This document shows positions 1-8,147 of a DNA stretch of 64,000 bases, piece after piece. Below the pieces are notes generated by a model. The model saw only the letters and a program-made list of their open reading frames with translations. It made no database searches and was not told the DNA's origin. Made by a program: the position numbers and the translations under genes. The stretch lies in assembly GCA_003243425.1 (NCBI GenBank), contig QFQP01000002.1, positions 248,001 to 312,000 of the forward strand, written 5' to 3'. Each line of letters opens with the position of its first letter. The stretch's first letter is position 1. This stretch comes from Archangium gephyra. Lineage in GTDB: Bacteria > Myxococcota > Myxococcia > Myxococcales > Myxococcaceae.

Positions 1-2
1 GG

Positions 3-293
3 CGGACCGGGCCACTCTCGCTGCGCGAGCCGTCACCTGATTCCCCGGAGGTCGCGCCGACGGACATCGATGTGTGGCTCGTTCCCGGTGTCGCCTTCAC
101 GCGCGACGGGCGTCGGCTCGGCCGCGGGGGCGGGTACTACGACACCACGCTCGAGCGACGCCGTGCCGACGCAACGTTGATCGGCGTCGCCTTCGAAGTG
201 AGCGTGCTCCACGACATCGCTGTGGAAGCGCACGATGTCCGCATGCACCGCATCGCCACCGAGCGCGGCGTGTTCAGCTGCGACCCGGGGTGA
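3..293 (+). CDS. 5-formyltetrahydrofolate cyclo-ligase, C-terminal part
   Basis: The frame is already open at the left edge and ends at a TGA at 291-293, so only about the last 96 residues are present. The segment GVAFTRDGRRLGRGGGYYD is the hallmark of the 5-FTHF cyclo-ligase family (YgfA/MTHFS), where the Gly-rich stretch binds the nucleotide. The enzyme converts 5-formyl-THF to 5,10-methenyl-THF using ATP in the cytoplasm. The visible end matches the family's C-terminus, so only the front is lost to the window edge. The internal GTG at 72 is not the start. A PilZ gene follows 75 bases downstream on the same strand. Confidence 0.9.
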   Translation, partial: RTGPLSLREPSPDSPEVAPTDIDVWLVPGVAFTRDGRRLGRGGGYYDTTLERRRADATLIGVAFEVSVLHDIAVEAHDVRMHRIATERGVFSCDPG

Positions 294-368
294 CTCCATC
301 GCGACCCGCGCTCGAAAGTCGGGTCGAAGTCGTGGCGGCGCGATTTCATCGTCGTCACAGAATTGCTC

Positions 369-671
369 ATGGGCGAAGAACGCCGTCAGCACCCGCGCAT
401 CGAGTGCCGTTTCCCTGCATCAGCCTATGGCCCGCGCGGCCCGATTCGAGGCACGTGCACCAACATCTCCGTCGGCGGCTTGTTTCTCGAGGGCGTGGTG
501 ATCAGTCAGGAATCAGTGACCGCGGTGGTGACGGTGGAGTTCCCGACCGGGGCCCTGTCGTTTCATGCGCAGGTGCGACGCGTGTCGTTGACGCCGCGAG
601 GCACGGGCTTTCAGTTCCTGCGTCTCGAGCCGCAGCACGTGGCGGCGCTGCAGAAATACACGACGAAGTGA
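369..671 (+). CDS. Single-domain PilZ protein (predicted c-di-GMP binding)
   Basis: This is a 100-residue protein made almost entirely of one PilZ domain. The N-terminal RRQHPR fits the RxxxR c-di-GMP motif, and NISVGG near residue 40 fits the second motif (D/N)xSxxG. Both motifs being intact suggests that it binds c-di-GMP rather than being a degenerate adaptor. I chose the ATG at 369 over an in-frame TTG at 363. There is no membrane segment or second domain, so it probably acts by binding a partner; in myxobacteria such proteins are linked to motility and exopolysaccharide, but nothing here names the target. Its stop codon directly abuts the stop of the convergent gene at 672. Confidence 0.85.
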   Translation: MGEERRQHPRIECRFPASAYGPRGPIRGTCTNISVGGLFLEGVVISQESVTAVVTVEFPTGALSFHAQVRRVSLTPRGTGFQFLRLEPQHVAALQKYTTK

Positions 672-1172
672 TCAATTCGCGTACGGCTCGAGCGTGCTGG
701 TGATGGCGCCGAGCTGCGCCGCGAAGCGCTGGAGTTCCCACGCCTGCGTCGCGTCGAGAATCGCGTCAGACGGAAGTGCGACCCCGCGCTCGCCGAGCGG
801 CGTGATGGTCGCGCCCTCCGCGGTGCACTGCACGTCGATGAAGCGGACGACGACGAGCTGCCCCCGCACGTCTCCAGGCATCGTGGCGATGAGCTCCGTC
901 GACCTGCTCATGTGACCTCGATGCACCGACACCAGCGCGCCCTTCTTCACCGCCCAGGAATCAGGCACGTGTGACGCCACGCGGAACCAGCCTCGGTTCG
1001 CATCGACCGATTTCTCGAGGTACCCCGCGTGACGCGAGCGAACCAGCAGGTGCTCGAGACACGCGGCGTCGGCTCGCGGCTTGACCGTCAGCGCGCGCGA
1101 CGGAAACAGCGCCGACTTCGACTGTGCACAACCAACCGACAGCATCACCATCACCAACACGCCCATTCGCAT
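672..1172 (-). CDS. Small lipoprotein of unknown function
   Basis: A 166-residue protein from the ATG at 1172. It opens with a short basic end, the hydrophobic stretch MGVLVMVMLSVG and a Cys at about residue 15, as in a lipoprotein signal. The mature part has two further Cys residues and no domain I recognise. An upstream in-frame start at 1214 would overlap the preceding gene by 22 bases; 1172 leaves a 20-base gap and starts just before the hydrophobic stretch, so I prefer it. It probably shares a transcript with the AgmX-like lipoprotein upstream. Confidence 0.6.
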   Translation of the reverse strand: MRMGVLVMVMLSVGCAQSKSALFPSRALTVKPRADAACLEHLLVRSRHAGYLEKSVDANRGWFRVASHVPDSWAVKKGALVSVHRGHMSRSTELIATMPGDVRGQLVVVRFIDVQCTAEGATITPLGERGVALPSDAILDATQAWELQRFAAQLGAITSTLEPYAN

Positions 1173-1192
1173 GGCGCGAAGAGAGCACGAAG

Positions 1193-2137
1193 TCACCGCG
1201 TGGCGAACACCCACGTATAGAAGCCGTCACCCGCGCGCGGCGCGAAGTGCGTGTTCATCACCACGCCGTGCAGACAGGCGTCGAGCAGTGCGTCCAAAGC
1301 GCTCGCGGCCTGCCCCGTGGTGTTGGTGAACCACGCCTGCTTCACCGCGCCAGAGTCGTCGACCGTGAAGCGAATGGTGCGCGCGCCCTTGAGTTCGCCA
1401 CGACGTGCGAGCGCGCTTTCCCAACACGCTGCGACTTTCGCGCTCGAGAGCTGAAGCGCGTCGTGAACGTTCTGGGGATCGAGGGCGATGCCGCTGGTCT
1501 CGTTCGGCGAGACGTAGGGCGTCACGTCACCCTGCGGCTCCGGCGCGCCGCGGTTGTTGGCGAACGCGAAGTACAGCTCGCGCGACGAGGGCCACGCGGT
1601 CGCACCGAGCGTCGCTTCGATGCAGCGATCGACGTCGTTGAACGCCGGAGGAACCGTGCGCAGGGAATCACCCGGGCGGACGATGAACGCGGTCGACGGC
1701 GCGGGGGCTCCGAGCTTCGTGATGCACGCGGAGACCCGGGCTGCGGGATCGAGGAGGCCACGCTCAGGTCCGAAGCGGGACGACGACAACAACTTCACCC
1801 ACGCCAGCGCGGCCCAACCGTCGATCGGCTGTGACGGCGGAGCGACTTCGAGCGACGACGGCTTGTTCGGCCACGTGACCGAGGTCGCGATCTCACGAAT
1901 GCAGCGACCGGTGGAATTCGAGGCGCCGTCGCGCGCTTCGAAGATCGCGTCGTCGCCTTGAAAGGTCAGCGCGATTCTCGACGTCGAGAGCGCGTCTTGC
2001 GGCCAGCAGACCGCGAAGAGCGCTTCAGGCGGCAGCGCGACGGCTTCTGGCGACGCGCTCTTGAATTGCGCACCGCCTTGAGAGGCGGTGGTGCCCGCGC
2101 ACGAGAGCAACAGCAATGAGAACGCGAGGTGCTTCAA
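1193..2137 (-). CDS. Lipoprotein with AgmX/PglI-like C-terminal domain
   Basis: A 314-residue protein. I place the start at the TTG at 2137 because a strong GAGAGGGG Shine-Dalgarno lies five bases before it; translation then begins directly at a signal with the lipobox-like LLLLSC. The last 90 residues (CWESALARRG..., IRFTVDDSGAV, CLHGVV...) follow the pattern of the AgmX/PglI C-terminal domain, a TonB-C-like fold with two conserved Cys that is common in myxobacterial envelope proteins. Other myxobacterial members are linked to gliding motility and surface complexes. The middle has further Cys residues but no recognised fold. Likely co-transcribed with the small lipoprotein 20 bases downstream. 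Confidence 0.65.
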   Translation of the reverse strand: MKHLAFSLLLLSCAGTTASQGGAQFKSASPEAVALPPEALFAVCWPQDALSTSRIALTFQGDDAIFEARDGASNSTGRCIREIATSVTWPNKPSSLEVAPPSQPIDGWAALAWVKLLSSSRFGPERGLLDPAARVSACITKLGAPAPSTAFIVRPGDSLRTVPPAFNDVDRCIEATLGATAWPSSRELYFAFANNRGAPEPQGDVTPYVSPNETSGIALDPQNVHDALQLSSAKVAACWESALARRGELKGARTIRFTVDDSGAVKQAWFTNTTGQAASALDALLDACLHGVVMNTHFAPRAGDGFYTWVFATR

Positions 2138-2156
2138 GTTGGCCCCTCTCTCCAAC

Positions 2157-2181
2157 CCTCTCCCCGCTTCGCGCGGAGAGG
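2157..2181 (-). repeat. GC-rich hairpin just downstream of pdhC
   Basis: Two 11-base arms (2157-2167 and 2171-2181) form a stem with one internal mismatch around a three-base TTC loop. It starts eight bases after the pdhC stop and ends before the next Shine-Dalgarno. There is no T-run, so it may be a REP-like repeat, an mRNA-end stabiliser or a weak terminator. Confidence 0.5.
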
Positions 2182-2188
2182 CAGAAGG

Positions 2189-3481
2189 TCAGAACAGCAG
2201 CCGCAGCGGGTGCTCGAGCATGTCGCGGAGGATCTGCAGGTACTGCGCGCCGACCGCTCCATCGATGACGCGGTGATCACCCGACAGCGTGATCGACATC
2301 ATCTGGCGGATGACCATCTGACCGTCGCGCACCACGACCTTCGGCTCGACCTTGCCGACGGCGAGAATTGCGGCCTGCGGCGGGTTCAACACCGCGATGA
2401 AGCTGTCGATGCCGAACATGCCGAGGTTCGAGACGGTGATCGAACCGCCGGTGTACTCGTCGGGCTTGAGCGACTTCTTCTTGGCACGCTCGGCGAGCTC
2501 ACGGACTTCCTGACCGATCTCGGCGACGCCCTTCTGATCTGCGTCCTTCACGATGGGCGTGATGAGTCCGTCTTCGATCGCCACCGCGACACCGACGTCG
2601 ACGGTGTGCAGCTGCTGAATCGAGTCGCCCGCGAAGATCTGGTTGATGCGCGGGAACCGACGCACCGCCATCGCCGTGGCCTTCACTACGATGTCGTTCA
2701 CCGAGACCTTGAGCTCCAGCGTCTTGGCTTCCTCACGGAGCTTCAGCGCCTGGTCCATCTCGACGTCGATGTTCAGATAGAAGTGCGGCACGCCCGGCTT
2801 CACCTCGCCGAGGCGCTGCGCGATCACCTTGCGCATCTGCGAGACCGGCAGACTTTCAGGCGGCAGCCGCTGGCCCGGCGTCGAGCGGATGATCGGTGCT
2901 CCGCCCTTCTTCGAAGCAGCCGGCGGGGGCGCAGACATCGCCTCGTCGACGTCACGCTTCACGATGCGGCCGTTGGGCCCTGAACCGTGAATGGCCGAGA
3001 GTTCGAGGCCTTCCGTCTCGGCCATCTTGCGCGCCAGCGGTGAGGCCCGGAGTCGCTCACCCGAGGCCGGCGCTTCGACCTTCGCCGCGGGCCTGGGCTT
3101 CGCGGGAACCGTCGCCTTCTCGAGCTTGATCCTCGCGGTGGGCGGTTCCTTGTCTTCCTTCGGCGCGGGCTTCGGCTCGTCCTTCGGAGCCTCGGCCTTC
3201 TGCTCGGCAGCCTTCGGCGCCGGCGCGTCGGGCACGGCTTCGCCTGCCTTGCCGAGGTACCCGATGACGCCGCCGATGGGCGCCGATGAACCACCCGGCA
3301 CCACGATCTTCAGCAGCACGCCCGAGTCGGTCGCTTCGATCTCGAGGTTCGACTTGTCGGTCTCGACTTCAGCGATCGCGTCGCCGGAGCTGACCTTGTC
3401 GCCTTCCTTCTTGAGCCACTTGGTGATGCGCCCTTCAGACATCGTGGGCGACAACGCGGGGAGCAGAATCTCGATGGCCAT
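2189..3481 (-). CDS. pdhC: Pyruvate dehydrogenase E2, dihydrolipoamide acetyltransferase
   Basis: A 430-residue E2 with the standard layout. One N-terminal lipoyl domain (residues 1-80) has the lipoyl lysine in ETDKSN at K43. An Ala/Pro/Lys-rich linker follows, then an E3/E1-binding domain around residues 140-180 (RASPLARKMAE...GRIVKRDV), and a catalytic domain to the end. The acetyltransferase motif DHRVIDGA puts the catalytic His at 403 and Asp at 407. It forms the core of the pyruvate dehydrogenase complex and passes the acetyl group from lipoyl to CoA. It is third in the pdhA-pdhB-pdhC order, 24 bases after pdhB. A branched-chain E2 is possible, but the PDH-type E1 genes beside it favour PDH. 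Confidence 0.95.
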   Translation of the reverse strand: MAIEILLPALSPTMSEGRITKWLKKEGDKVSSGDAIAEVETDKSNLEIEATDSGVLLKIVVPGGSSAPIGGVIGYLGKAGEAVPDAPAPKAAEQKAEAPKDEPKPAPKEDKEPPTARIKLEKATVPAKPRPAAKVEAPASGERLRASPLARKMAETEGLELSAIHGSGPNGRIVKRDVDEAMSAPPPAASKKGGAPIIRSTPGQRLPPESLPVSQMRKVIAQRLGEVKPGVPHFYLNIDVEMDQALKLREEAKTLELKVSVNDIVVKATAMAVRRFPRINQIFAGDSIQQLHTVDVGVAVAIEDGLITPIVKDADQKGVAEIGQEVRELAERAKKKSLKPDEYTGGSITVSNLGMFGIDSFIAVLNPPQAAILAVGKVEPKVVVRDGQMVIRQMMSITLSGDHRVIDGAVGAQYLQILRDMLEHPLRLLF

Positions 3482-3505
3482 GGCTTAAGTGCTCGTAGGA
3501 ATGAG

Positions 3506-4486
3506 TTAGCGGTACAGCACCTGATTCACCGCTTCGACGATGCGCGCGGCGGAGGGCTGAATGAGACGCTCGTGGTTTTCGGCGTACGACATGTTCACGT
3601 CGAGGCCGTGCACGCGCGCGACGGGCGCATCGAGATCATCGAAGCACTCGCGCTGAATGAAGTCGGCGATCTGCGCGCCGAAGCCCGCGTAGCCCCAGCC
3701 TTCTTCGACGATGACGACGCGGTTGGTCTTCTTCACCGACGCAGCCACGGCCTCTTCATCGAAGGGCTTGATGGTGCGCAGGTCGATCACCTCGGCGTTG
3801 ATGCCGGCCTCGGCGAGCTGCTCGGCGGCGGGCAACACACACGCGGTCAGCATGCGCGACCAGGTGACGATGGTGACGTCGCTGCCTTCGCGCTTCACGT
3901 CGGCCTTGCCGATCGGAATCACGTACTCGCCTTCGGGAACCTCGCCCTTCGTTCCATAGAGCAGCTCGGCCTCCATGAAGATGACCGGGTTCTCGTCGCG
4001 AATGGCGCTCTTGAGCAGGCCCTTGGCGTCGGCCGGCGTGCCCGGCGCGATCACCTTCAGCCCCGGGAAGTGCGCGTAGTTCGCCTCCAGCGCTTGGCTG
4101 TGCTGCGAGCTCAGGCGGCCACCGGCGCCGTTCGGGCCGCGGAAGACGATGGGGCATCGCAGCTGACCGCCCGACATGTGGCGCAACTTCGCCGCGCTGT
4201 TGACGATCTGGTCCATCGCGAGAATCGCGAAGTTCCACGTCATCATCTCGATCACGGGGCGGAGGCCAGCCATCGCCGCGCCCACACCCAGACCGCCGAA
4301 GCCGAGCTCCGAGATGGGGGCGTCGACCACGCGCGCGCTGCCGAACTTCTCGAGCAGGCCCTTCGACACCTTGTAGGCGCCATCGTAGCGGGCGACTTCT
4401 TCACCCATCAGGAACACGCGGGGATCGCGCGCCATCTCTTCGGCGAGCGCCTGGTTCAACGCATCACGGTACGCAAGTTCAGCCAT
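3506..4486 (-). CDS. pdhB: Pyruvate dehydrogenase E1 component, beta subunit
   Basis: A 326-residue transketolase-like protein. MGEEVARYDGAYKVSKGL near the N-terminus and RGPNGAGGRLSSQHSQ near residue 135 are typical of E1-beta. The C-terminal half carries the transketolase C-domain (VIVEEGWGYAGFGAQI). It pairs with E1-alpha in an alpha2-beta2 enzyme that decarboxylates pyruvate and acetylates the E2 lipoyl group. I chose the ATG at 4486 (MAELAYRDAL) because an upstream in-frame start at 4537 would add an unusual Arg-rich leader lying inside pdhA. Only four bases separate it from the pdhA stop, so the two are surely co-translated. Confidence 0.95.
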   Translation of the reverse strand: MAELAYRDALNQALAEEMARDPRVFLMGEEVARYDGAYKVSKGLLEKFGSARVVDAPISELGFGGLGVGAAMAGLRPVIEMMTWNFAILAMDQIVNSAAKLRHMSGGQLRCPIVFRGPNGAGGRLSSQHSQALEANYAHFPGLKVIAPGTPADAKGLLKSAIRDENPVIFMEAELLYGTKGEVPEGEYVIPIGKADVKREGSDVTIVTWSRMLTACVLPAAEQLAEAGINAEVIDLRTIKPFDEEAVAASVKKTNRVVIVEEGWGYAGFGAQIADFIQRECFDDLDAPVARVHGLDVNMSYAENHERLIQPSAARIVEAVNQVLYR

Positions 4487-4490
4487 GACC

Positions 4491-5600
4491 TCAGGCCGCT
4501 CCCTTCTTGGGGGCCGCCGGAGCAGCCGCAGTTTCACGAGGCTCGAGATCCCACGTCACCTTGAAGTCGGTGGGGTGGTTCGGCCAATCGACGTTCTTCA
4601 GACCCAGCACGCGCTCGCGCGGCTTCTCGTCGGGCTCACCTTCGGCGACCTCGGTGTGCAGCCAGAGGTCTTCGTCGGGCGGCAGCGGCGATTCGTCGGC
4701 GAACTTCATGGCCTTCTCGACGATGGCCTTTTCTTCTTCTTCGATGGCGTCGAGCTGCTCTTCGGTCACGCCCTTCTTCGTCAGCAGCAGCTTGCGCAGC
4801 GTGACGATGGGGTCGCGGCCCTTGTAGTCCTCGACTTCGTCCTTGGTGCGGTACGTGGCTGCGTCTGACATCGAGTGACCGCGGAACCGGTACGTGTAGC
4901 ACTCGAGCAGCACCGGGCCGTTGCCGGCGCGGATCCACTCCGTGAGCTCCTTGACCTTCTCGTACACGGCCACCACGTCCTGACCGTTGACCGACTCGCC
5001 GCGCATGTCCCAACCGGGGGCGCGCTTGTGAATGTCGGGCACGGAAGACACGCGAGCGATGTCGGTGCCCATGCCGTACTTGTTCTGCTCGACCACGTAG
5101 AGCACCGGCAGCTTCCACTTCACCGCCATGTTGAACGTCTCGTGCATCGCGCCCTGGTTGGCGGCCGCGTCGCCGAAGCTGCACACCGCGATGTGGCTCT
5201 CGCCGCGATACTTGCTCGCGAACGCCATGCCCGCCGCGAGTGGAATCTGCCCGCCGACGATGCCGTAGCCACCGTAGAAGCGGTGCTCGACGTCGAAGAA
5301 GTGCATCGAGCCGCCCTTGCCCTTCGAGTAGCCCGTGTCCTTGCCATAGAGCTCGGCCATCAACATGCCCGCGTCGGCGCCGCGCACCAGCGGGTGCACG
5401 TGATCGCGGTAGCCGGTCATCACGTAGTCGGTCGGCTTGATCGCTTCGTTGATGCCGACCACCACGGCTTCCTGCCCGATGTACAGGTGGCAGAAGCCCT
5501 GAATCTTCTTCAGACCGTAGGCCTGACCCGCTTTTTCCTCGAAGCGGCGGGCAAGCAGCATCTTCCGGTACATCGTCAGCAGCTGTTCAATGCTGGGCAC
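4491..5600 (-). CDS. pdhA: Pyruvate dehydrogenase E1 component, alpha subunit
   Basis: A 369-residue E1-alpha. The thiamine diphosphate motif runs from GDAAANQG at 143-150 to the Asn in EQNKYGMGTD near 173; the family consensus begins GDG, so an Ala replaces the second Gly. GKGGSMHFFD around 95-103 and the phosphorylation-loop region RGHSMSDAATYRTK are also typical. The last 20 residues are an Ala/Pro-rich tail. It is the first gene of the pdhA-pdhB-pdhC operon; no E3 (lpd) gene is in the window. Confidence 0.95.
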   Translation of the reverse strand: MPSIEQLLTMYRKMLLARRFEEKAGQAYGLKKIQGFCHLYIGQEAVVVGINEAIKPTDYVMTGYRDHVHPLVRGADAGMLMAELYGKDTGYSKGKGGSMHFFDVEHRFYGGYGIVGGQIPLAAGMAFASKYRGESHIAVCSFGDAAANQGAMHETFNMAVKWKLPVLYVVEQNKYGMGTDIARVSSVPDIHKRAPGWDMRGESVNGQDVVAVYEKVKELTEWIRAGNGPVLLECYTYRFRGHSMSDAATYRTKDEVEDYKGRDPIVTLRKLLLTKKGVTEEQLDAIEEEEKAIVEKAMKFADESPLPPDEDLWLHTEVAEGEPDEKPRERVLGLKNVDWPNHPTDFKVTWDLEPRETAAAPAAPKKGAA

Positions 5601-5629
5601 GGATACGTCTCCCTGGTTGCGGAACGGAA

Positions 5630-6367
5630 TCAGTAGGCGAAGTGTGGAATCGAGACGCAGCGCTCGTGCAGCGTCACCTCACGGCCCGAGTGATCGGTCG
5701 CGAGGTGCACCGGCACCGCATTCTCGAACTTGATCGCGTAGTCGTTGATGTGCGTGGGCTCGTTGTCGAACGCTGCGAGAACAGTGCCCAGCCCGCGCAA
5801 TTCCGCGTGCGTGGTGCGCTTGTACTCGTCGTCGCTGTCCGGCAACTCCGGCTTCATGAGCAGCTGCACGTGGCCACCCTTGCTGGGCATCGGCATGCGC
5901 GTGCGCTCGAGGCAACGCTCGGTGCCTTCGCGCATCGCCTCGTGACGGCCGGTCACGTAGATCACGCGCGCCTTCACGTAGTCGAGCTTGTGCAGGAAGC
6001 GCGGCGCGCCCACGATCTCGATGTCGTCGACGCAGTACTCGCTGGTGAAGAAGCGCGCCTGCCAGAACGCCTTCAATTCGGCGTACATGTCGTCGGCTTC
6101 CTTCGGCGTGTACCCGCATGCGACGACGGAACCGCGCAGGTCCCAGCCGCTGGTGAAGTGCCACGGCTGACACCCGAGCAGCTTGTCGAGCTTCTTCGCG
6201 GCGCCGAACTCGCGAACGATGCGGGCCTGGCGCGGCCGGTTGTCGAAGACGGTCGAGTCGAGATCGAACACCAGCAGCCCCTGCGGGCCCGACTTCGTGG
6301 CGATGCTCACGATCTGTTCAAGCGTCTTGTGCCAATCGACAGCGACGCGGTGCAGGTAATCACTCAT
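5630..6367 (-). CDS. HAD-superfamily hydrolase
   Basis: A 245-residue protein with the HAD signature FDLDSTVFDN near residue 35 (nucleophile Asp and acid/base Asp two residues later). There is a Thr in VIYVTGRHE near 137 (motif II), a Lys in the following region and FDNEPTH near 203, where Asp/Asn/Glu could form motif IV. The insert between motif I and motif II resembles a C1-type cap. It probably dephosphorylates a small molecule, but the substrate cannot be read. I used the ATG at 6367; a TTG at 6388 is an alternative. It is 29 bases upstream of pdhA on the same strand and may be transcribed with it. Confidence 0.75.
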   Translation of the reverse strand: MSDYLHRVAVDWHKTLEQIVSIATKSGPQGLLVFDLDSTVFDNRPRQARIVREFGAAKKLDKLLGCQPWHFTSGWDLRGSVVACGYTPKEADDMYAELKAFWQARFFTSEYCVDDIEIVGAPRFLHKLDYVKARVIYVTGRHEAMREGTERCLERTRMPMPSKGGHVQLLMKPELPDSDDEYKRTTHAELRGLGTVLAAFDNEPTHINDYAIKFENAVPVHLATDHSGREVTLHERCVSIPHFAY

Positions 6368-6423
6368 AGGCGCGTGCGCCTGTATCAAGACCGAGGCGTT
6401 CGCGCCCCCGCAAAACCAGCGAC

Positions 6424-8094
6424 TCAGTGCGTTACGGAGATCGGCGCTGATGACGGCAATCGCGAGCGCGACGGTTGCGATTCGGTCACGACCGTCTCGG
6501 GCGCCAGCTCACTCATGCGCTTGATGCCGTTGCGGTCGAGCACCAGGCGAACGAGCCGCACCGTGGTGCGCTTGTGGCGGCCGTCGTCGACGGCGAAGCG
6601 GAACGCCACGTCGACCCGGTAGCTCTTGGACATCTGCAGCTTGCCGACCGAGAAGTCGTCGAGATCGACGTAGTCGAGCGCGTATTCGGGATCGTCCATG
6701 TCGTGCAGCAGACGGCCGATGTTCAGACGAATGATGTCGGTGACGCCGGTGACCAGCCCATCGGCGATCCGCGGCAGCATCTCGGAGTCGAGGATGATCT
6801 TCTTCCGGTAGCGGATCACCGTCTCGGCGAGCTCGACCTGCGCGACGGTGACGAGGTCGTCCTTCGCGCGCAGCTTCGCGATGTCTTCGGGCACCACCAC
6901 CGCCGAGCCGTAGTCGATCTTCTCGCGGCACACGCCCACGTCGTCTTGCGTGACGGGGTCGAGAATGCGCGTGGTGCGCTCGTAGAGGAACTTGCCGGCG
7001 TAGCCCGCGAGCACGCGGCGCAGCTGCTCCTTCAAGCGGTCTTTGAACATGTAGCCGACGACCGCCAGCATGAAGAAGTTGAAGCTCGCCTGCGGGTAGC
7101 GCGACTGCGCGAAGAGACCGACGCCCAGCGCGAACGCCATCGAGCCACCGGCGGCGAGCGCGAACAGCACCTCTTCCCAGGCCTTGCGCGGGCTCGAGCG
7201 CTGCACCTTGAGGAAGAGGATGTTCATGCAGAACTTCTTCAGGAAGCCGACGCGGTGCGTGTACTCCTCGTTGTCTCCCTGCGGCGCGATCACCGACGGG
7301 AGCCGATTCGCGCGACGGTAACTCTCGTCGGCGATCACCACGTCCATCAGCTCGCGGCGCACTTCGATGTACGCGCCCGACCGCGGCATCTGCTCCATCT
7401 GCACCACGATGCGGCGGAAGTACTGCTCGACCAACAGCGAGAGGTATTCGTCGACCAGGCGCAGCGCGGCTTTGGCCTTGTCGCCCAGCTCGTATTTCTC
7501 GGCGAGCTGCGCCGACGTGCTGCGGAAGCGGCGAAGAATCTCCTGCGTGGCGTTGAGCGAGTCGCGCGTCAGCTGCAGCAGATGCGCCGGCGACGCAGGC
7601 GGCGCGCACTTCTCGGCTTCGGCGCCGCGCAGCAGGTGCTGACATTCCTTCTTCATGCCGCGCGCGAAGCGGCGGAGCGCGCCGCGCATCACGCACGCCA
7701 GCATCTTCGCGTCGTAGACGACTTCACTGACCGGGCCGAGCAACCCGAGCGGCAGCCGCTCTTCGAGTTGTTTGAGCGGCGAGTGCGCGCCCGAGAGGAT
7801 CTCGTCGAAAGACAACACCGGCGTCTTCAGCCGGACGTAGTTGTGGAGGTCCCGGTAGAACTGCTCACGGCTCCACGTGCCCTCGTCGATGTTCAGACTG
7901 CGCGGGACGAAGAGCATCGTCTCGACCAGGTATTCCGACTCCGGATCGGTGCCGCTCGGCTGATATTCGAGCTTCAGCTCGAATTGCTTGCGATCATGAA
8001 CTTCGACCTTGGTGTCGAAGAGTTCTGGCGAACCCGGATCTGCCACGTGCTTCTTATATGTGACATCCATGTGACCCGCCATGATGGGCATCAC
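6424..8094 (-). CDS. Unrecognised protein with two central membrane segments
   Basis: A protein of up to 556 residues that I do not recognise. Residues 1-300 look soluble and helical. Two hydrophobic segments lie at about 309-329 and 338-350, separated by a short loop, so the protein is probably a hairpin in the inner membrane with both large domains on the same side. The C-terminal 200 residues are mixed charged. No Walker, protease or kinase motif is visible. The start is uncertain: a GTG at 8094 gives the longest form, ATG codons at 8082 and 8070 also fit, and a weak GGCGGG precedes the last. It is divergent from the MFS gene with only 53 bases between them. Confidence 0.6.
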   Translation of the reverse strand: MMPIMAGHMDVTYKKHVADPGSPELFDTKVEVHDRKQFELKLEYQPSGTDPESEYLVETMLFVPRSLNIDEGTWSREQFYRDLHNYVRLKTPVLSFDEILSGAHSPLKQLEERLPLGLLGPVSEVVYDAKMLACVMRGALRRFARGMKKECQHLLRGAEAEKCAPPASPAHLLQLTRDSLNATQEILRRFRSTSAQLAEKYELGDKAKAALRLVDEYLSLLVEQYFRRIVVQMEQMPRSGAYIEVRRELMDVVIADESYRRANRLPSVIAPQGDNEEYTHRVGFLKKFCMNILFLKVQRSSPRKAWEEVLFALAAGGSMAFALGVGLFAQSRYPQASFNFFMLAVVGYMFKDRLKEQLRRVLAGYAGKFLYERTTRILDPVTQDDVGVCREKIDYGSAVVVPEDIAKLRAKDDLVTVAQVELAETVIRYRKKIILDSEMLPRIADGLVTGVTDIIRLNIGRLLHDMDDPEYALDYVDLDDFSVGKLQMSKSYRVDVAFRFAVDDGRHKRTTVRLVRLVLDRNGIKRMSELAPETVVTESQPSRSRLPSSAPISVTH

Positions 8095-8147
8095 GGATTC
8101 CGGGGGGATGCAGCGCCACGAGACTTTGTGTTGATCGGGGTTCTCCC